A DNA stretch of 64,000 nucleotides from Haematococcus lacustris (lineage: Eukaryota; Chlorophyta; Chlorophyceae; Chlamydomonadales; Haematococcaceae): NCBI GenBank assembly GCA_030144725.1, contig JASKMD010000026.1, positions 8,956,100 to 9,020,099 of the forward strand. The letters run 5' to 3'. Under the pieces are notes generated by a model that was given only the letters and a program-made list of their open reading frames with translations, had not been told where the DNA came from and ran no database searches. Position numbers and translations under genes: made by a program. This document shows positions 33,111 through 43,573 of the stretch, one piece after another (the stretch's first letter is position 1; each line of letters starts with the position of its first letter).

Positions 33111-34520
33111 TTGCTGCGTGACTGGCCCTAATGTCATTGTGTCGTGCTGGCTGTGTGGGATGTTGAGCAAGTACGACTAAGGTTGTTGGCTGGACAGGTG
33201 TATGTATGTTGCTGTATAGCATTGTGTCCAAGCTGACCCCCCTAGCTGTGACCCCCTATCGAATCGACAGCTTTCCCCATCGAGATTTTGGATCGATAAT
33301 AGCAGCAGCAGCGGGGGCAGTAGCTAGGGTTGGCCAGATCCGTATGTGGCGGCTAGAACGACGGTATATACATACGTATTTACTGTATTCGTAGTTCCGT
33401 AGGGTATTCCGTAGGGGCAGGGTCATCATTTTGCGAAAGTGAGTGTGTAGTTTGGTGCACAACAACTATAGAAAAGCCCGCTAGGGGTAAGCATTAGGGC
33501 GTGTCCGCTAATATTAGTTTTGAGCCAAAAGTGGCGTTCCCGCTAATATTAGCGCTCATATACTGATACGAGCTGCAGTGGTCTCATATTAGCTCAAGCG
33601 GCGGCCCGGGGGCGTTGTTAACCGAGAGGTACAGTGTTCAACACCTGCCGGATGCAAAATTCACGGTAAATTATCTGTCAAGCGATAGCCTTCCGTGTAA
33701 CAGTAAGAACTTGTTACCGCAAGCTTGCCAGCTGGAAGAAGCCACGTGAGCTGCTGACAATTGATAAAACCTACATGAACATTCCATATTAACAAAAGGG
33801 TTGCCCGGTCACTACGGCACTAAGCCACTCCCAACTGCCCATTGCTGCATTACTCTATTGTCATCCCGTTGAAATGCATTTCAATCACCCCGGCAGGCAT
33901 TGCGTTGGGTGTTGGCCGGACATTCCATTTGTGCTCAACCAGCTCACTACGTATAGTATAATGTCGTAGGAGTAAGGCACACGCTGAGGCACACGCTGAG
34001 CCGCTTGAGCTTCTTGCCGGGTATCCGACCTGTGATTTGTTCGAGGTCACATGGGGCAGCCCATGGGGGAGCAAAGACTGCAATGGCTTGCGCTGATGGT
34101 CAGCTAACCCGGACTAGATTGCAGCTGCCAATGTGATAAACGCTATCGAAAACGACGCAGTATTGAGAGAGCGTTGAGAGACTTGCATGACCCATGTCGG
34201 GGCCCCATGAGTCCAGGAGGCGGCCATCGACGTCGCATCATCAACCAGGTGCGCAGGGTCGCAGCGCCACCCAGGCGCAGCCAACGAGCTAGAAAGCGAA
34301 CGAAGGCGCGACAAGTATCGGGAGCTAATATGAGCTAATATGGCTGGCTTGCTATTATTTCTAATACTATTATTAGATTAGGGGGGGAACCGCCCTAGTA
34401 AGCATGTTCATAATCTCAACCACTAGTAGTGTCGTGACACATCTATATGCCAGCCAGCCATGCATGCCGTTAGCAATGTGCTCCTACTCTGTGCACCAAG
34501 CATGTGTCCAAACCCCTCGT
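33111..34520. other. Intergenic with degraded element fragment
   Basis: About 33840-34190 is a diverged fragment of the same family as the 1.2-kb elements at 52594 and 60030, in the 52594 orientation; its outer ends are missing. Other parts contain TATATACATACG-type AT-rich sequence (33360-33400) and no gene. Confidence 0.45.
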
Positions 34521-34527
34521 GTGGCAG
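34521..34527. repeat. Target-site duplication, left copy (GTGGCAG)
   Basis: Seven bases directly outside the left end of the hAT-like transposon are repeated exactly at 38011-38017. Confidence 0.8.
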
Positions 34528-35350
34528 TCAGGCCCTCCCAACATGGGGTTGGCAATATGCATGCGATTACTCCCTCAACACTGCACCGTTTTCAATAGCG
34601 TTTATCACATTGGCATTGGCGGTTTAGCCCGCGTTATCTGACCATCAGCGCTAGCCATTGGAGTCTTTGCCCGCGTACTGCCACATGTGCCCGCGAACAA
34701 ATCACATCGGCGAGACGGGTCTCCTTGGCACGGTGAGCCACATCCCTGTGACCCCATCTACGTAGCGTAGTGAGCTGCTTGTGCACAAATGGAATGTCCG
34801 GCTGACACCCAACGCGATGTCTGCCGGGCGTGCAGGGCACCTTGACGAGGTGTTTGGAACATATAGTTATACTCGCTTCCGCCGAATACACCATTTGGGT
34901 CGGCGCACACTAAGGTATCACCGGCTTACACCCCCCCTCCTCCACTGTGTCCTCCACTGTGTTGCACCCGCTGCACCCACAAGAAAATGGCTATAAAACG
35001 TTTGTTCTTGACTCATTGGCGCATCTATTGAAACAAACCGCACAACAAACAGCCATGGCCTAGTTCAGTTTGACAGCTTCAAAGTTACATCATGTTCACC
35101 AGGCTGGTTCAAGGCCACGGCATGCAACGACTCACCATGCCCGCCCCCCCTCCACCCATCATTGCAGGAGCCCACCTTATTGTAGGAGCCCACCCCTCCC
35201 AGCCCAACCCCCTCCCAGTCCACCCCCTCCCAGCCCACCCCCTCCCAGCCTAAACCTCCCAGCCCACCCCCTCCCAGCCCACTTATCGGCTCCCTTGCTC
35301 GCTGCCTGCTCCGCTTCCCCCCCCGCCCCCTCCCAGCCCTAGCCACCACC

Positions 35351-37429
35351 ATGGGGGGTAAAAGGCTCAGCCCGAAGAAGCGCCAGCACCTGCAAAAGCT
35401 GCATGCCTCACCCAAGGCGGGGTTTAAATGCTGCCCTAGTGGCTTAAAGGCTCAGATGAAGAAGGCCCAGGGTGAGACTATGCAGTTACGGGCAGAAGTT
35501 GAGCGGCTCCACCAGCAGCTCGATGATGCGATGGCAGATTTCCAGCAGGTGCAGGCAGACATGGAGCAGCTGCAGGCAGCACACCAAGAGGTGCAGGGTG
35601 AGAATGAGTCATTGGAGCAGCTGGCTGAGGAGCGCACCTATGCAATCCAGATGCTGCAGCAAGACAAGCGCCGGCTGTCCCTTGCGCTACGCAACATCCG
35701 CCGCTGCCGTGTAAGCGGCCCCCGGCTCACCCGGCATCAGCGGCAGCTAATGAACATCCTGATGCGGCACCAGGTGTCACCAGAGGTGCTGCAGCGGTGT
35801 GCTGAGGGTGGCTATGGCATCCCGTCAGGCACTGCAGCCCAGCAGCCCTGCCCATCTCCTGACCCACCCGCGTTCACCACCAACTTCATTCCCACGCAAG
35901 TGGGGCGCTGTGGGAAGCCTGCAGCCAGGACAGCGGCATACCTCGCACAACACTACCTCAGCACAGCCAGGCTGGTGCTGCAGACACAGGTCAGCCGCCG
36001 CAAGCTGTCCATGTGCAGAGAGCTGTTCGTGAATGAGCAATGCCTGGTGCCAAACCCACACCGACCTGGGCAGAGCACCACTGTGGGGCGGCAGTTGCGC
36101 GTGGTAGCCAAGTACCTGAAGAGCAAGACCCTTGGTGAGGCTGGGCTTGGCTGGGCTGGGCTGGGCTGGGCTGGGCTGGGCTGGGCTGGGCTGGGCTGGG
36201 CTGGGCTGGGCTGGGCTGGGCTGGGCTGGGCTGGGCTGGGCTGGGCTGGGCTGGGCTGGGCTGGGCTGGGCTGGGCTGGGCTGGGCTGGGCGATAGTGGT
36301 CTGGGAGGTGGCTGAGTCAGATATGACAAGATGACATGCTTTCTACTTTGCTACTTTGCATGCAGAGATGTTGAAGCAAGCCAAGGCGATACACTTGGCA
36401 TTTGACGGATGCACAACCAAGCGCCATGGGAAGGTGCTCGTCATCAGGGTCACAGCAGCAGTCCCTAAGCCGCAGGGGCAGGAGGAGCAGCATGGGCAAG
36501 CAGCAGAGCAAGGGGGAGGGCAAGCTCAGCAGGAACCGGGGTCTGGGAAAGAGCCAGTGGGTCAGGGGCAACTGGGTCACGAGGGGCAGGTGGAGCATGC
36601 GGGGCAGTCATGCTCAACTGCTGCCCCACACCTCACCACCATCTTCACTGACGTCCTGGGTGTCATCCAGTTGGCCAGCGGCACAGCGGAGGCCCATGTG
36701 CGGGTCATCATGCGGTTGTTGGGTGAGCTCGGCCTCGCAGGCATGAATATTGCAGGCATCTGCGCCGACAGCGCATCAGTCAACATGGGGGAATTCACAG
36801 GTGTCATTGCACGCATCAGCCAGCTGCTGCGGGAGGAGGGGCAGGTTGGGGTGACGCGGGCGCAGCCCTGTTACAGCCACGGCATCCACAACACCCTCCT
36901 CAAAGGTCTGGTGGTCCTGCCAGGCACCAGGGCAGCAATCACTGACCTCAGCAGTCTCCTAGCGCAACATTGGGTGGTGCTGAAGCTCGACCGGTGGGGT
37001 GCGAAACCTGAGACACCATGTGACACAAGGTGGGCCAGCTACATAACTGCAGCCTCATCACTGCTTGCCATCTGGCGGCATGCGGGGGATGCAGTGGCTG
37101 AGATACTTGAGTGCCAGCAGCGGCGGGCGCCTGCCTGGGCTCGTGAGCTCTGCAAGCACTTGCAAGACTCTGATCTGCTGCTGAAGGTTACGGCAGTGGT
37201 GGGCCAGACTTACCTCATGCCTGAGCTGCTGTGGGCCAGCAAGGACGATGGCCTGCATGCCTTCGAGCTATACCGCCACATCCAGCAGGTTTGCAATGGC
37301 CTGCAGCAGCCATGGGCCAACAACGCGCAGCTGCTGTCACAGCTGCACAGCAAGCTACAACAGCTAGTGCCAGCCGATCAACGGGAGCATCAGAAGCAAC
37401 AGCTGGCCACCTACTTGCAGCAGCACTAG
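35351..37429 (+). CDS. hAT-like transposase, two exons
   Basis: Exon 1 is 35351-36134 and exon 2 is 36366-37429; the split codon restores Glu and the product is 615 residues with no interruption. Residues 1-110 are basic then coiled coil ([20 protein letters not shown] onward). The catalytic core shows hAT-like signposts: [14 protein letters not shown] (first Asp), [14 protein letters not shown] (second Asp, like the hAT DNAANM block) and [10 protein letters not shown] (like the CxxH block), followed by a Trp/Arg helical part. I see no BED zinc finger; the Cys/His residues in exon 1 do not form one. The intron contains 28 tandem CTGGG units. The gene lies inside precise terminal repeats with a 7-bp target duplication, which is one base shorter than usual for hAT, so superfamily assignment is tentative. 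Confidence 0.78.
36151..36290. repeat. (CTGGG)28 in the transposase intron
   Basis: Twenty-eight perfect pentanucleotide units fill most of the 231-base intron of the hAT-like transposase. Confidence 0.95.
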
Positions 37430-38017
37430 CCTCTAGCTGCAATCGCTACCCAAGGGCAGGCTGCCCCAGCTCAAGGTAGCGAGCTAGGTGCAGCAGCGCC
37501 GGCTCCTGGCTTCACGCTACGCAAGCGTACCACACCTGCTGGGTTGGGGCTGCCCAAGACAGCTGCCAAGCGCAAGCGGTGACCCACGAGACATAGTTAG
37601 ACAGGCCCCCAGCGCCAACTCAGGTTGTGAAGTGCGCAACAGAGGCTGTAGCGGTCACCTCTCCCAACCGCACCTGCCAACCGCCTTCGTGCCACATTCC
37701 CGCAATCGTTTTCCGATCCGACTGCTTCTGCCGATGCGCATGCTCGTGTAGAGCAACCTAAGCGGCGCGGGTGGTCGCAGCGATGACAGCATGCCCCGAA
37801 CCGGCTCAAATTTGAATTACTAACTTTCATGCGTTGCTGTGCACGGCCTACTGACTGGATAATTATTCTGGATGGGTGAAAGATAGCTGGCTGGGTTGGC
37901 TACATACTGAGCCAGCTAGCATTAAATTTGGCGCAGCGAGTGCAGAGTTACAGCCGTTCTACTACCAGGGGTCGGTTTACTGTCATTTTTTGAATGTTGG
38001 GAGCGCCTGAGTGGCAG

Positions 38018-38340
38018 CCGTGGGTGCAGTTGTGTAGTCAGCCATGGGCTCCTACTCGACCAATCATGTGTGCCACGCATGTGTGGCCATGTGCTCCTAC
38101 TCTGCCAACCATGTGTGCATGGTTTAACCCTCTCGTGCCAGCCTCCTCCTCCTCCTCCTCCACCTCCAGGCATGCTTGTGACAGCACCACCTCCTCACCA
38201 CCACCACCACCTTCATTCCTGCATTGCTGTATTCCCGGATGTATGCAATCTTTGCACTCTCCAGAGATATGCGGTTGCGGGTCTTGGAGAAGATCTGGTG
38301 TGGGACGGGAGGGGTTGCTGGGCTGGGCTGGGACGGGAGG
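38018..38340. other. Flank between transposon and GGGGC tract
   Basis: No gene. A duplicated CATGTGTGCCACG-type phrase at about 38060-38120 and a CTC-rich run precede the satellite. Confidence 0.35.
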
Positions 38341-39826
38341 CGTGGCGTGGCGTGGCGTGGCGGGGCGGGGCGGGGCGGGGCGGGGCGGGGCGGGGCGGGG
38401 CGGGGCGGGGCGGGGCGGGGCGGGGCGGGGCGGGGCGGGGCGGGGCGGGGCGGGGCGGGGCGGGGCGGGGCGGGGCGGGGCGGGGCGGGGCGGGGCGGGG
38501 CGGGGCGGGGCGGGGCGGGGCGGGGCGGGGCGGGGCGGGGCGGGGCGGGGCGGGGCGGGGCGGGGCGGGGCGGGGCGGGGCGGGGCGGGGCGGGGCGGGG
38601 CGGGGCGGGGCGGGGCGGGGCGGGGCGGGGCGGGGCGGGGCGGGGCGGGGCGGGGCGGGGCGGGGCGGGGCGGGGCGGGGCGGGGCGGGGCGGGGCGGGG
38701 CGGGGCGGGGCGGGGCGGGGCGGGGCGGGGCGGGGCGGGGCGGGGCGGGGCGGGGCGGGGCGGGGCGGGGCGGGGCGGGGCGGGGCGGGGCGGGGCGGGG
38801 CGGGGCGGGGCGGGGCGGGGCGGGGCGGGGCGGGGCGGGGCGGGGCGGGGCGGGGCGGGGCGGGGCGGGGCGGGGCGGGGCGGGGCGGGGCGGGGCGGGG
38901 CGGGGCGGGGCGGGGCGGGGCGGGGCGGGGCGGGGCGGGGCGGGGCGGGGCGGGGCGGGGCGGGGCGGGGCGGGGCGGGGCGGGGCGGGGCGGGGCGGGG
39001 CGGGGCGGGGCGGGGCGGGGCGGGGCGGGGCGGGGCGGGGCGGGGCGGGGCGGGGCGGGGCGGGGCGGGGCGGGGCGGGGCGGGGCGGGGCGGGGCGGGG
39101 CGGGGCGGGGCGGGGCGGGGCGGGGCGGGGCGGGGCGGGGCGGGGCGGGGCGGGGCGGGGCGGGGCGGGGCGGGGCGGGGCGGGGCGGGGCGGGGCGGGG
39201 CGGGGCGGGGCGGGGCGGGGCGGGGCGGGGCGGGGCGGGGCGGGGCGGGGCGGGGCGGGGCGGGGCGGGGCGGGGCGGGGCGGGGCGGGGCGGGGCGGGG
39301 CGGGGCGGGGCGGGGCGGGGCGGGGCGGGGCGGGGCGGGGCGGGGCGGGGCGGGGCGGGGCGGGGCGGGGCGGGGCGGGGCGGGGCGGGGCGGGGCGGGG
39401 CGGGGCGGGGCGGGGCGGGGCGGGGCGGGGCGGGGCGGGGCGGGGCGGGGCGGGGCGGGGCGGGGCGGGGCGGGGCGGGGCGGGGCGGGGCGGGGCGGGG
39501 CGGGGCGGGGCGGGGCGGGGCGGGGCGGGGCGGGGCGGGGCGGGGCGGGGCGGGGCGGGGCGGGGCGGGGCGGGGCGGGGCGGGGCGGGGCGGGGCGGGG
39601 CGGGGCGGGGCGGGGCGGGGCGGGGCGGGGCGGGGCGGGGCGGGGCGGGGCGGGGCGGGGCGGGGCGGGGCGGGGCGGGGCGGGGCGGGGCGGGGCGGGG
39701 CGGGGCGGGGCGGGGCGGGGCGGGGCGGGGCGGGGCGGGGCGGGGCGGGGCGGGGCGGGGCGGGGCGGGGCGGGGCGGGGCGGGGCGGGGCGGGGCGGGG
39801 CGGGGCGGGGCGGGGCGGGGCGGGGC
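38341..39826. repeat. (GGGGC)293 satellite
   Basis: Four CGTGG units (38341-38360) lead into 293 uninterrupted CGGGG units (38361-39825). The tract has no stop codon in several frames, which creates long Gly-Ala-Arg or Pro-Ala-Arg frames that are not genes. One strand has four consecutive guanines per unit and could form G-quadruplexes. The exact copy number in the assembly may not reflect the genome. Confidence 0.95.
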
Positions 39827-40530
39827 CCTCGTATGCGACTGGCGCAGCACAGGCTCAAACTTATTCCCTTCCGCTTCATGGCTGTGAGCTCGGCAAGTAG
39901 TTCTACGGTCGCCACATCTCTCGTATGCATCATCCAACGCAATGAATGCCATCGGTGTGATGAATGCCAGCGAGTTATACTGATGGTTTGCGGCCGAGTG
40001 TGAGGGGAGTGAGGGAGTTTGCGCCTGACGCTGTGACGCCCGTTTATTGCAGTAACGGCATCAGCGCGCTGCGCTGAGCAGGATGGGCGTCACAGCTCGG
40101 ATCGGGGCCGAGTTTGCGGCCTGGTCACTCGCAAATTGTGAAAGCAAACTCTGAAGCAAGGTTGTGACTGCGGCCATGATACAATGGCACTGCAAGCCTA
40201 ATCACGCTGTAAGCCTCATCCCGGGCGCTCATCGCTTAGTCGCGATGTTCCCGATGGGATGCCCTGCCGATGGTGTCGATGGTATAAGCACATTGGCACA
40301 CCGACATAGGCCGGCATAGGCCACTGCACTCTACTCGGATTAGTACCTTCGGACACAAGTCGACAGGGGCTTGTAAGGAGCAGATATACATAGCTGTACG
40401 CAGCACAGTGCGCACCAAAACTCCGAAGTAGGACATTCATGCTGTAAGACATGTTGCAAGGAGGGGAAACTGCTTTGCTATTTGCAATAGGGGTGATGGG
40501 TCTCATGGCTACAGTTGGTGGCTTTTAGTG
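39827..40530. other. Intergenic, no gene recognised
   Basis: Short frames only; no motif or repeat of note before the minisatellite. Confidence 0.35.
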
Positions 40531-42230
40531 GTAGGGCAGCTGCCACTGCTGGTGGTGGTAATGATGGTGGTAGCAAGAGGGGTGAGGGGGTCATGGCTAC
40601 AGCTGGTGGTGGGTGGTGGTAGGGCAGCTGCCCCTGCTAGTGGTGGTGGTGGTGGTAGCAAGAGGGGTGAGGGTATCATGGCTACAGCTGGTGGTGGGTG
40701 GTGGTAGTGCAGCTGCCCCTGCTAGTGGTGGTGGAGGTGGTGGTGGTGGTGGTGGTGGTAGTAGCCAGAGGGGTGAGGGGGTCATGGCTACAGCTGGTGG
40801 TGGGTGGTGGTAGGGCAGCTGCCCCTGCTAGTGGTGGTAGCAAGAGGGGTGAGGGGGTCATGGTGTTACGTGGGTATATAATGCACCGGATGTGCACCAC
40901 TATCATCTCGCGAGCACCTATTCCAACGCAACATTGGTTTCCGACCGATACCCAATGTGTCGAGAGGACACGGGTTCGATCCTTGGAAAATGCGTGGTGT
41001 CTCTCCCACATCCGGTAAAAAGATTACCTGGATGGGGTTTCGCTCGCTCGTGTGCACCGAAACGCCCAAGGCAAGACCTTGTAGAGCTTAGGGCCCGAGG
41101 ACGGACCCCAATAGGCGGGGAGGAATGTTACGTGGGTATATAATGCACCGGATGTGCACCACTAACATCTCGCGAGCACCTATTCCAACGCAACACATGG
41201 CTACAGCTGGTGGTGGGTGGTAGTAGGGCAGCTGCCCCTGCTAGTGGTGGTGGTGGTGGTAGCAAGAGGGGTGAGGGTATCATGGCTACAGCTGGTGGTG
41301 GGTGGTGGTAGTGCAGCTGCCCCTGCTAGTGGAGGTGGTGGTGGTGGTGGTGGTGGTAGCAAGAGGGGTGAGGGGGTCATGGCTACAGCTGGTAGTGGGT
41401 GGTGGTAGGGCAGCTGCCCCTGCTAGTGGTGGTAGCAAGAGGGGTGAGGGGGTCATGGCTACAGCTGGTGGTTGGTGGTAGTAGGGCAGCTGCCCCTGCT
41501 AGTGGTGGTAGCAAGAGGGGTGAGGGGGTCATGGCTACAGATGGTGGTGGGTGGTGGTAGGGCAGCTGCCCCTGCTAGTGGTGGTGGTGGTGGTGGTGGT
41601 AGTGGTGGTGGTGGTGGTGGTGGTGGTAGTAGCCAGAGAGGTGAGGGGGTCATGGCTACAGCTGGTGGTGGGTGGTGGTAGGGCAGCTGCCCCTGCTAGT
41701 GGTGGTAGCAAGAGGGGTGAGGGGGTCATGGCTACAGCTGGTGGTGGGTGGTGGTAGGGCAGCTGCCCCTGCAAGTGGTGGTAGCAAGAGGGGTGAGGGG
41801 GTCATGGCTACAGATGGTGGTGGGTGGTGGTAGGGCAGCTGCCCCTGCTAGTGGTGGTGGTGGTGGTAGCAAGAGGGGTGAGGGTATCATGGCTACAGCT
41901 GGTGGTGGGTGGTGCTAGAGCAGCTGCCCCTGCTAGTGGTGGTGGTGGTGGTGGTAGTGGTGGTGGTGGTGGTGGTGGTTGTGGTGGTGGTGGTGGTAGC
42001 AGCCAGAGGGGTGAGGGGGTCATGGCTACAGCTGGTGGTGGGTGTAGGGCAGCTGCCCCTGCTAGTGGTGGTAGCCAGAGGGGTGAGGGGGTCATGGCTA
42101 CAGCTGGTGGTAGGGCAGCTGCCCCTGCTAGTGGTGGTAGCCAGAGGGGTGAGGGTATCATGGCTACAGCTGGTGGTGGGTGGTGGTAGGGCAGCTGCCC
42201 CTGCTAGTGGTGGTGGTGGTGGTGGTAGCC
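40531..42230. repeat. GGT-rich minisatellite with a 12-base palindrome per unit
   Basis: About 16 units of roughly 70-110 bases each contain the palindrome GGGCAGCTGCCC followed by a CTGCTAGTGGTGGTAGC phrase, AGAGGGGTGAGGG and CATGGCTACAGCTGG. Units differ mainly in the length of the GGT run. A miniature LTR element interrupts the array at 40864-41195. Confidence 0.9.
40864..41195 (+). mobile_element. Miniature LTR retroelement (SMART/TRIM-like), 332 bp
   Basis: Two 70-base direct repeats (40864-40933 and 41126-41195) begin TGTTACG, end CGCAACA and differ at one position. CATGG (40859-40863 and 41196-41200) is duplicated outside them, a 5-base target duplication. Inside, TGGTTTCCGACCGA starts two bases after the left repeat and can serve as a primer-binding site; GGCGGGGAGGAA directly before the right repeat is a polypurine tract. 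It has no coding capacity, so reverse transcriptase must come from elsewhere. The interior also has a GGTTCGATCC sequence like a tRNA B box (about 40973). Confidence 0.85.
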
Positions 42231-43573
42231 ATCTCATACTAGTCGCTTTACATAATATACATCTTTTAGGGCGCGTTTCCAATGCACGGAGAGAAAGAGA
42301 AAAGAGATCGGAGAGAGAAAGAGAAAAAGAGAGAAAGAGAAAGAGAAAAAGAGATCGCCGCCAGCCCATGTCCCTCTAACTGCCGCCAACGGTCCGGATC
42401 TCTTTTCTCCCGTTTCCAATGCGCGGAGATAGAGACGAATAACTCTCCTAGAGTGAGCTCCATTTCATCTCTTTTTCTCCGCTAGGGTCCTCCAGGCCGA
42501 CCCCCCCAGGAGAAAAAGAGATGTGACCGAGAGATGTGACCTTTTGCACCGGAGCCGCAGCGAGAGGGCATTTCTCCAGGGCATCGCTGTGACGCCCCAA
42601 TGTCCCGTTGCCGCTTCTGCGTCGCCACCTAAGCCGCAGGAGCTGATGAAGAGGACAGATGGTCCTCGTCCGTGTTGTTGCTGAGGGCGCATCAGCTGTT
42701 GACGAGCACCGCAATTTCAATGCGGAGCAGTGCAGGACGCTATACAAGAAACTCCAGGACAGTTGGAAGCTGTTCAACAACGCTATGGGGCCCAATCGCA
42801 CAGGAGCATACTTAGCTAGTCCCGCTAGTGCGGAGAGTGCTTGACTAGTTAGCCTGATAAGCCCCGCAGCCTGACTTGCACAACTCCACTGACTTGCACG
42901 ACCGACTTGCACGGCGCACTTTGCGCACTTGCGCCTGCGATGCTTGACGCCATCATACCTGCCACCATCCCTGCTAACGGGTCAATTGCGTCCTTGTTCC
43001 CATACCATATGAAAAGATCGCCCCCAGAGCTACAGCCAACCCAGCCCCAAAGCTAACCAGCCCCAAAGCTAACCAAAACCTCTGCGTGTAGCTTTGGTTC
43101 GCGGGAAGGCTGCGTGTGTGCATTGGTTCGAACATTGGGGTCGTGGTTGCTTCGCCTTCCATCGCGACTGCGGAGCGAGACCTGGCGGTCGTGTTAAACA
43201 TTTGTTAAACATTATCCCTTTGTTAAACAAACCGGGTCATGCTCTACTGCTGCTACTTCCGCTGTAACCGCTGCTGCTACTGCTATCCATGTTGCTGGGC
43301 AGCTCGTGTATAGATCAATGAAGGCGTAGGCGGCGGCTGGAAAGTGGACTTCCATGCATCTCTTTTCTCTTTTCTCCGTCCATTGGAAACGCGTTTGAAT
43401 TCATGCACATGGGCGATCTCTTTTCTCTTTTCTCCGTCCATTGGAAACGCGCCGTTACATGTCGCTTACAAAGAAGGCAAGGAAGGTACCCAAGCAAACG
43501 AACACCATGCATCACTTATTGCGTCAATACAACCACCGTGTTCACAGTAGCCGGCCCTTCCCTAGCCTGCACG
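42231..43573. other. Repeat-rich spacer with inverted GAGAAAAGAGA repeats
   Basis: A GGCGCGTTTCCAATGCACGG phrase plus a GAGAAAGAGAAAAGAGATC tail at 42270-42305 recurs inverted at about 43351-43392 and 43408-43453. These could be ends of a 1.2-kb non-autonomous element, but no target duplication is visible. No gene is recognised between them. Confidence 0.45.

Larger units (their letters stand above)
34528..38010 (+). mobile_element. hAT-like autonomous DNA transposon, 3.5 kb
   Basis: Left end TCAGGCCCTCCCAACAT and the reverse complement of the right end, TCAGGCGCTCCCAACAT, match at 16 of 17 bases. GTGGCAG flanks both sides exactly. The interior carries a two-exon transposase. The 800 bases before the gene and about 500 after it are shared with the 1.2-kb non-autonomous copies at 52594-53819 and 60030-61234. 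The copy looks young: precise ends, intact duplication and an open transposase frame. Confidence 0.85.

Noticed and set aside
37994..40003. Very long Gly-Ala-Arg and Pro-Ala-Arg reading frames on both strands
   Set aside because: They are read-through of the GGGGC pentamer, which has no stop codons; there is no conserved domain or start context.
40960..40990. A tRNA gene at the GGTTCGATCC motif
   Set aside because: No A box or cloverleaf could be formed around it; it is kept only as a motif inside the miniature retroelement.
40531..42230. Direct repeats resembling a CRISPR-like array
   Set aside because: Unit lengths vary, there are no unique spacers, and the host is eukaryotic; it is a minisatellite.
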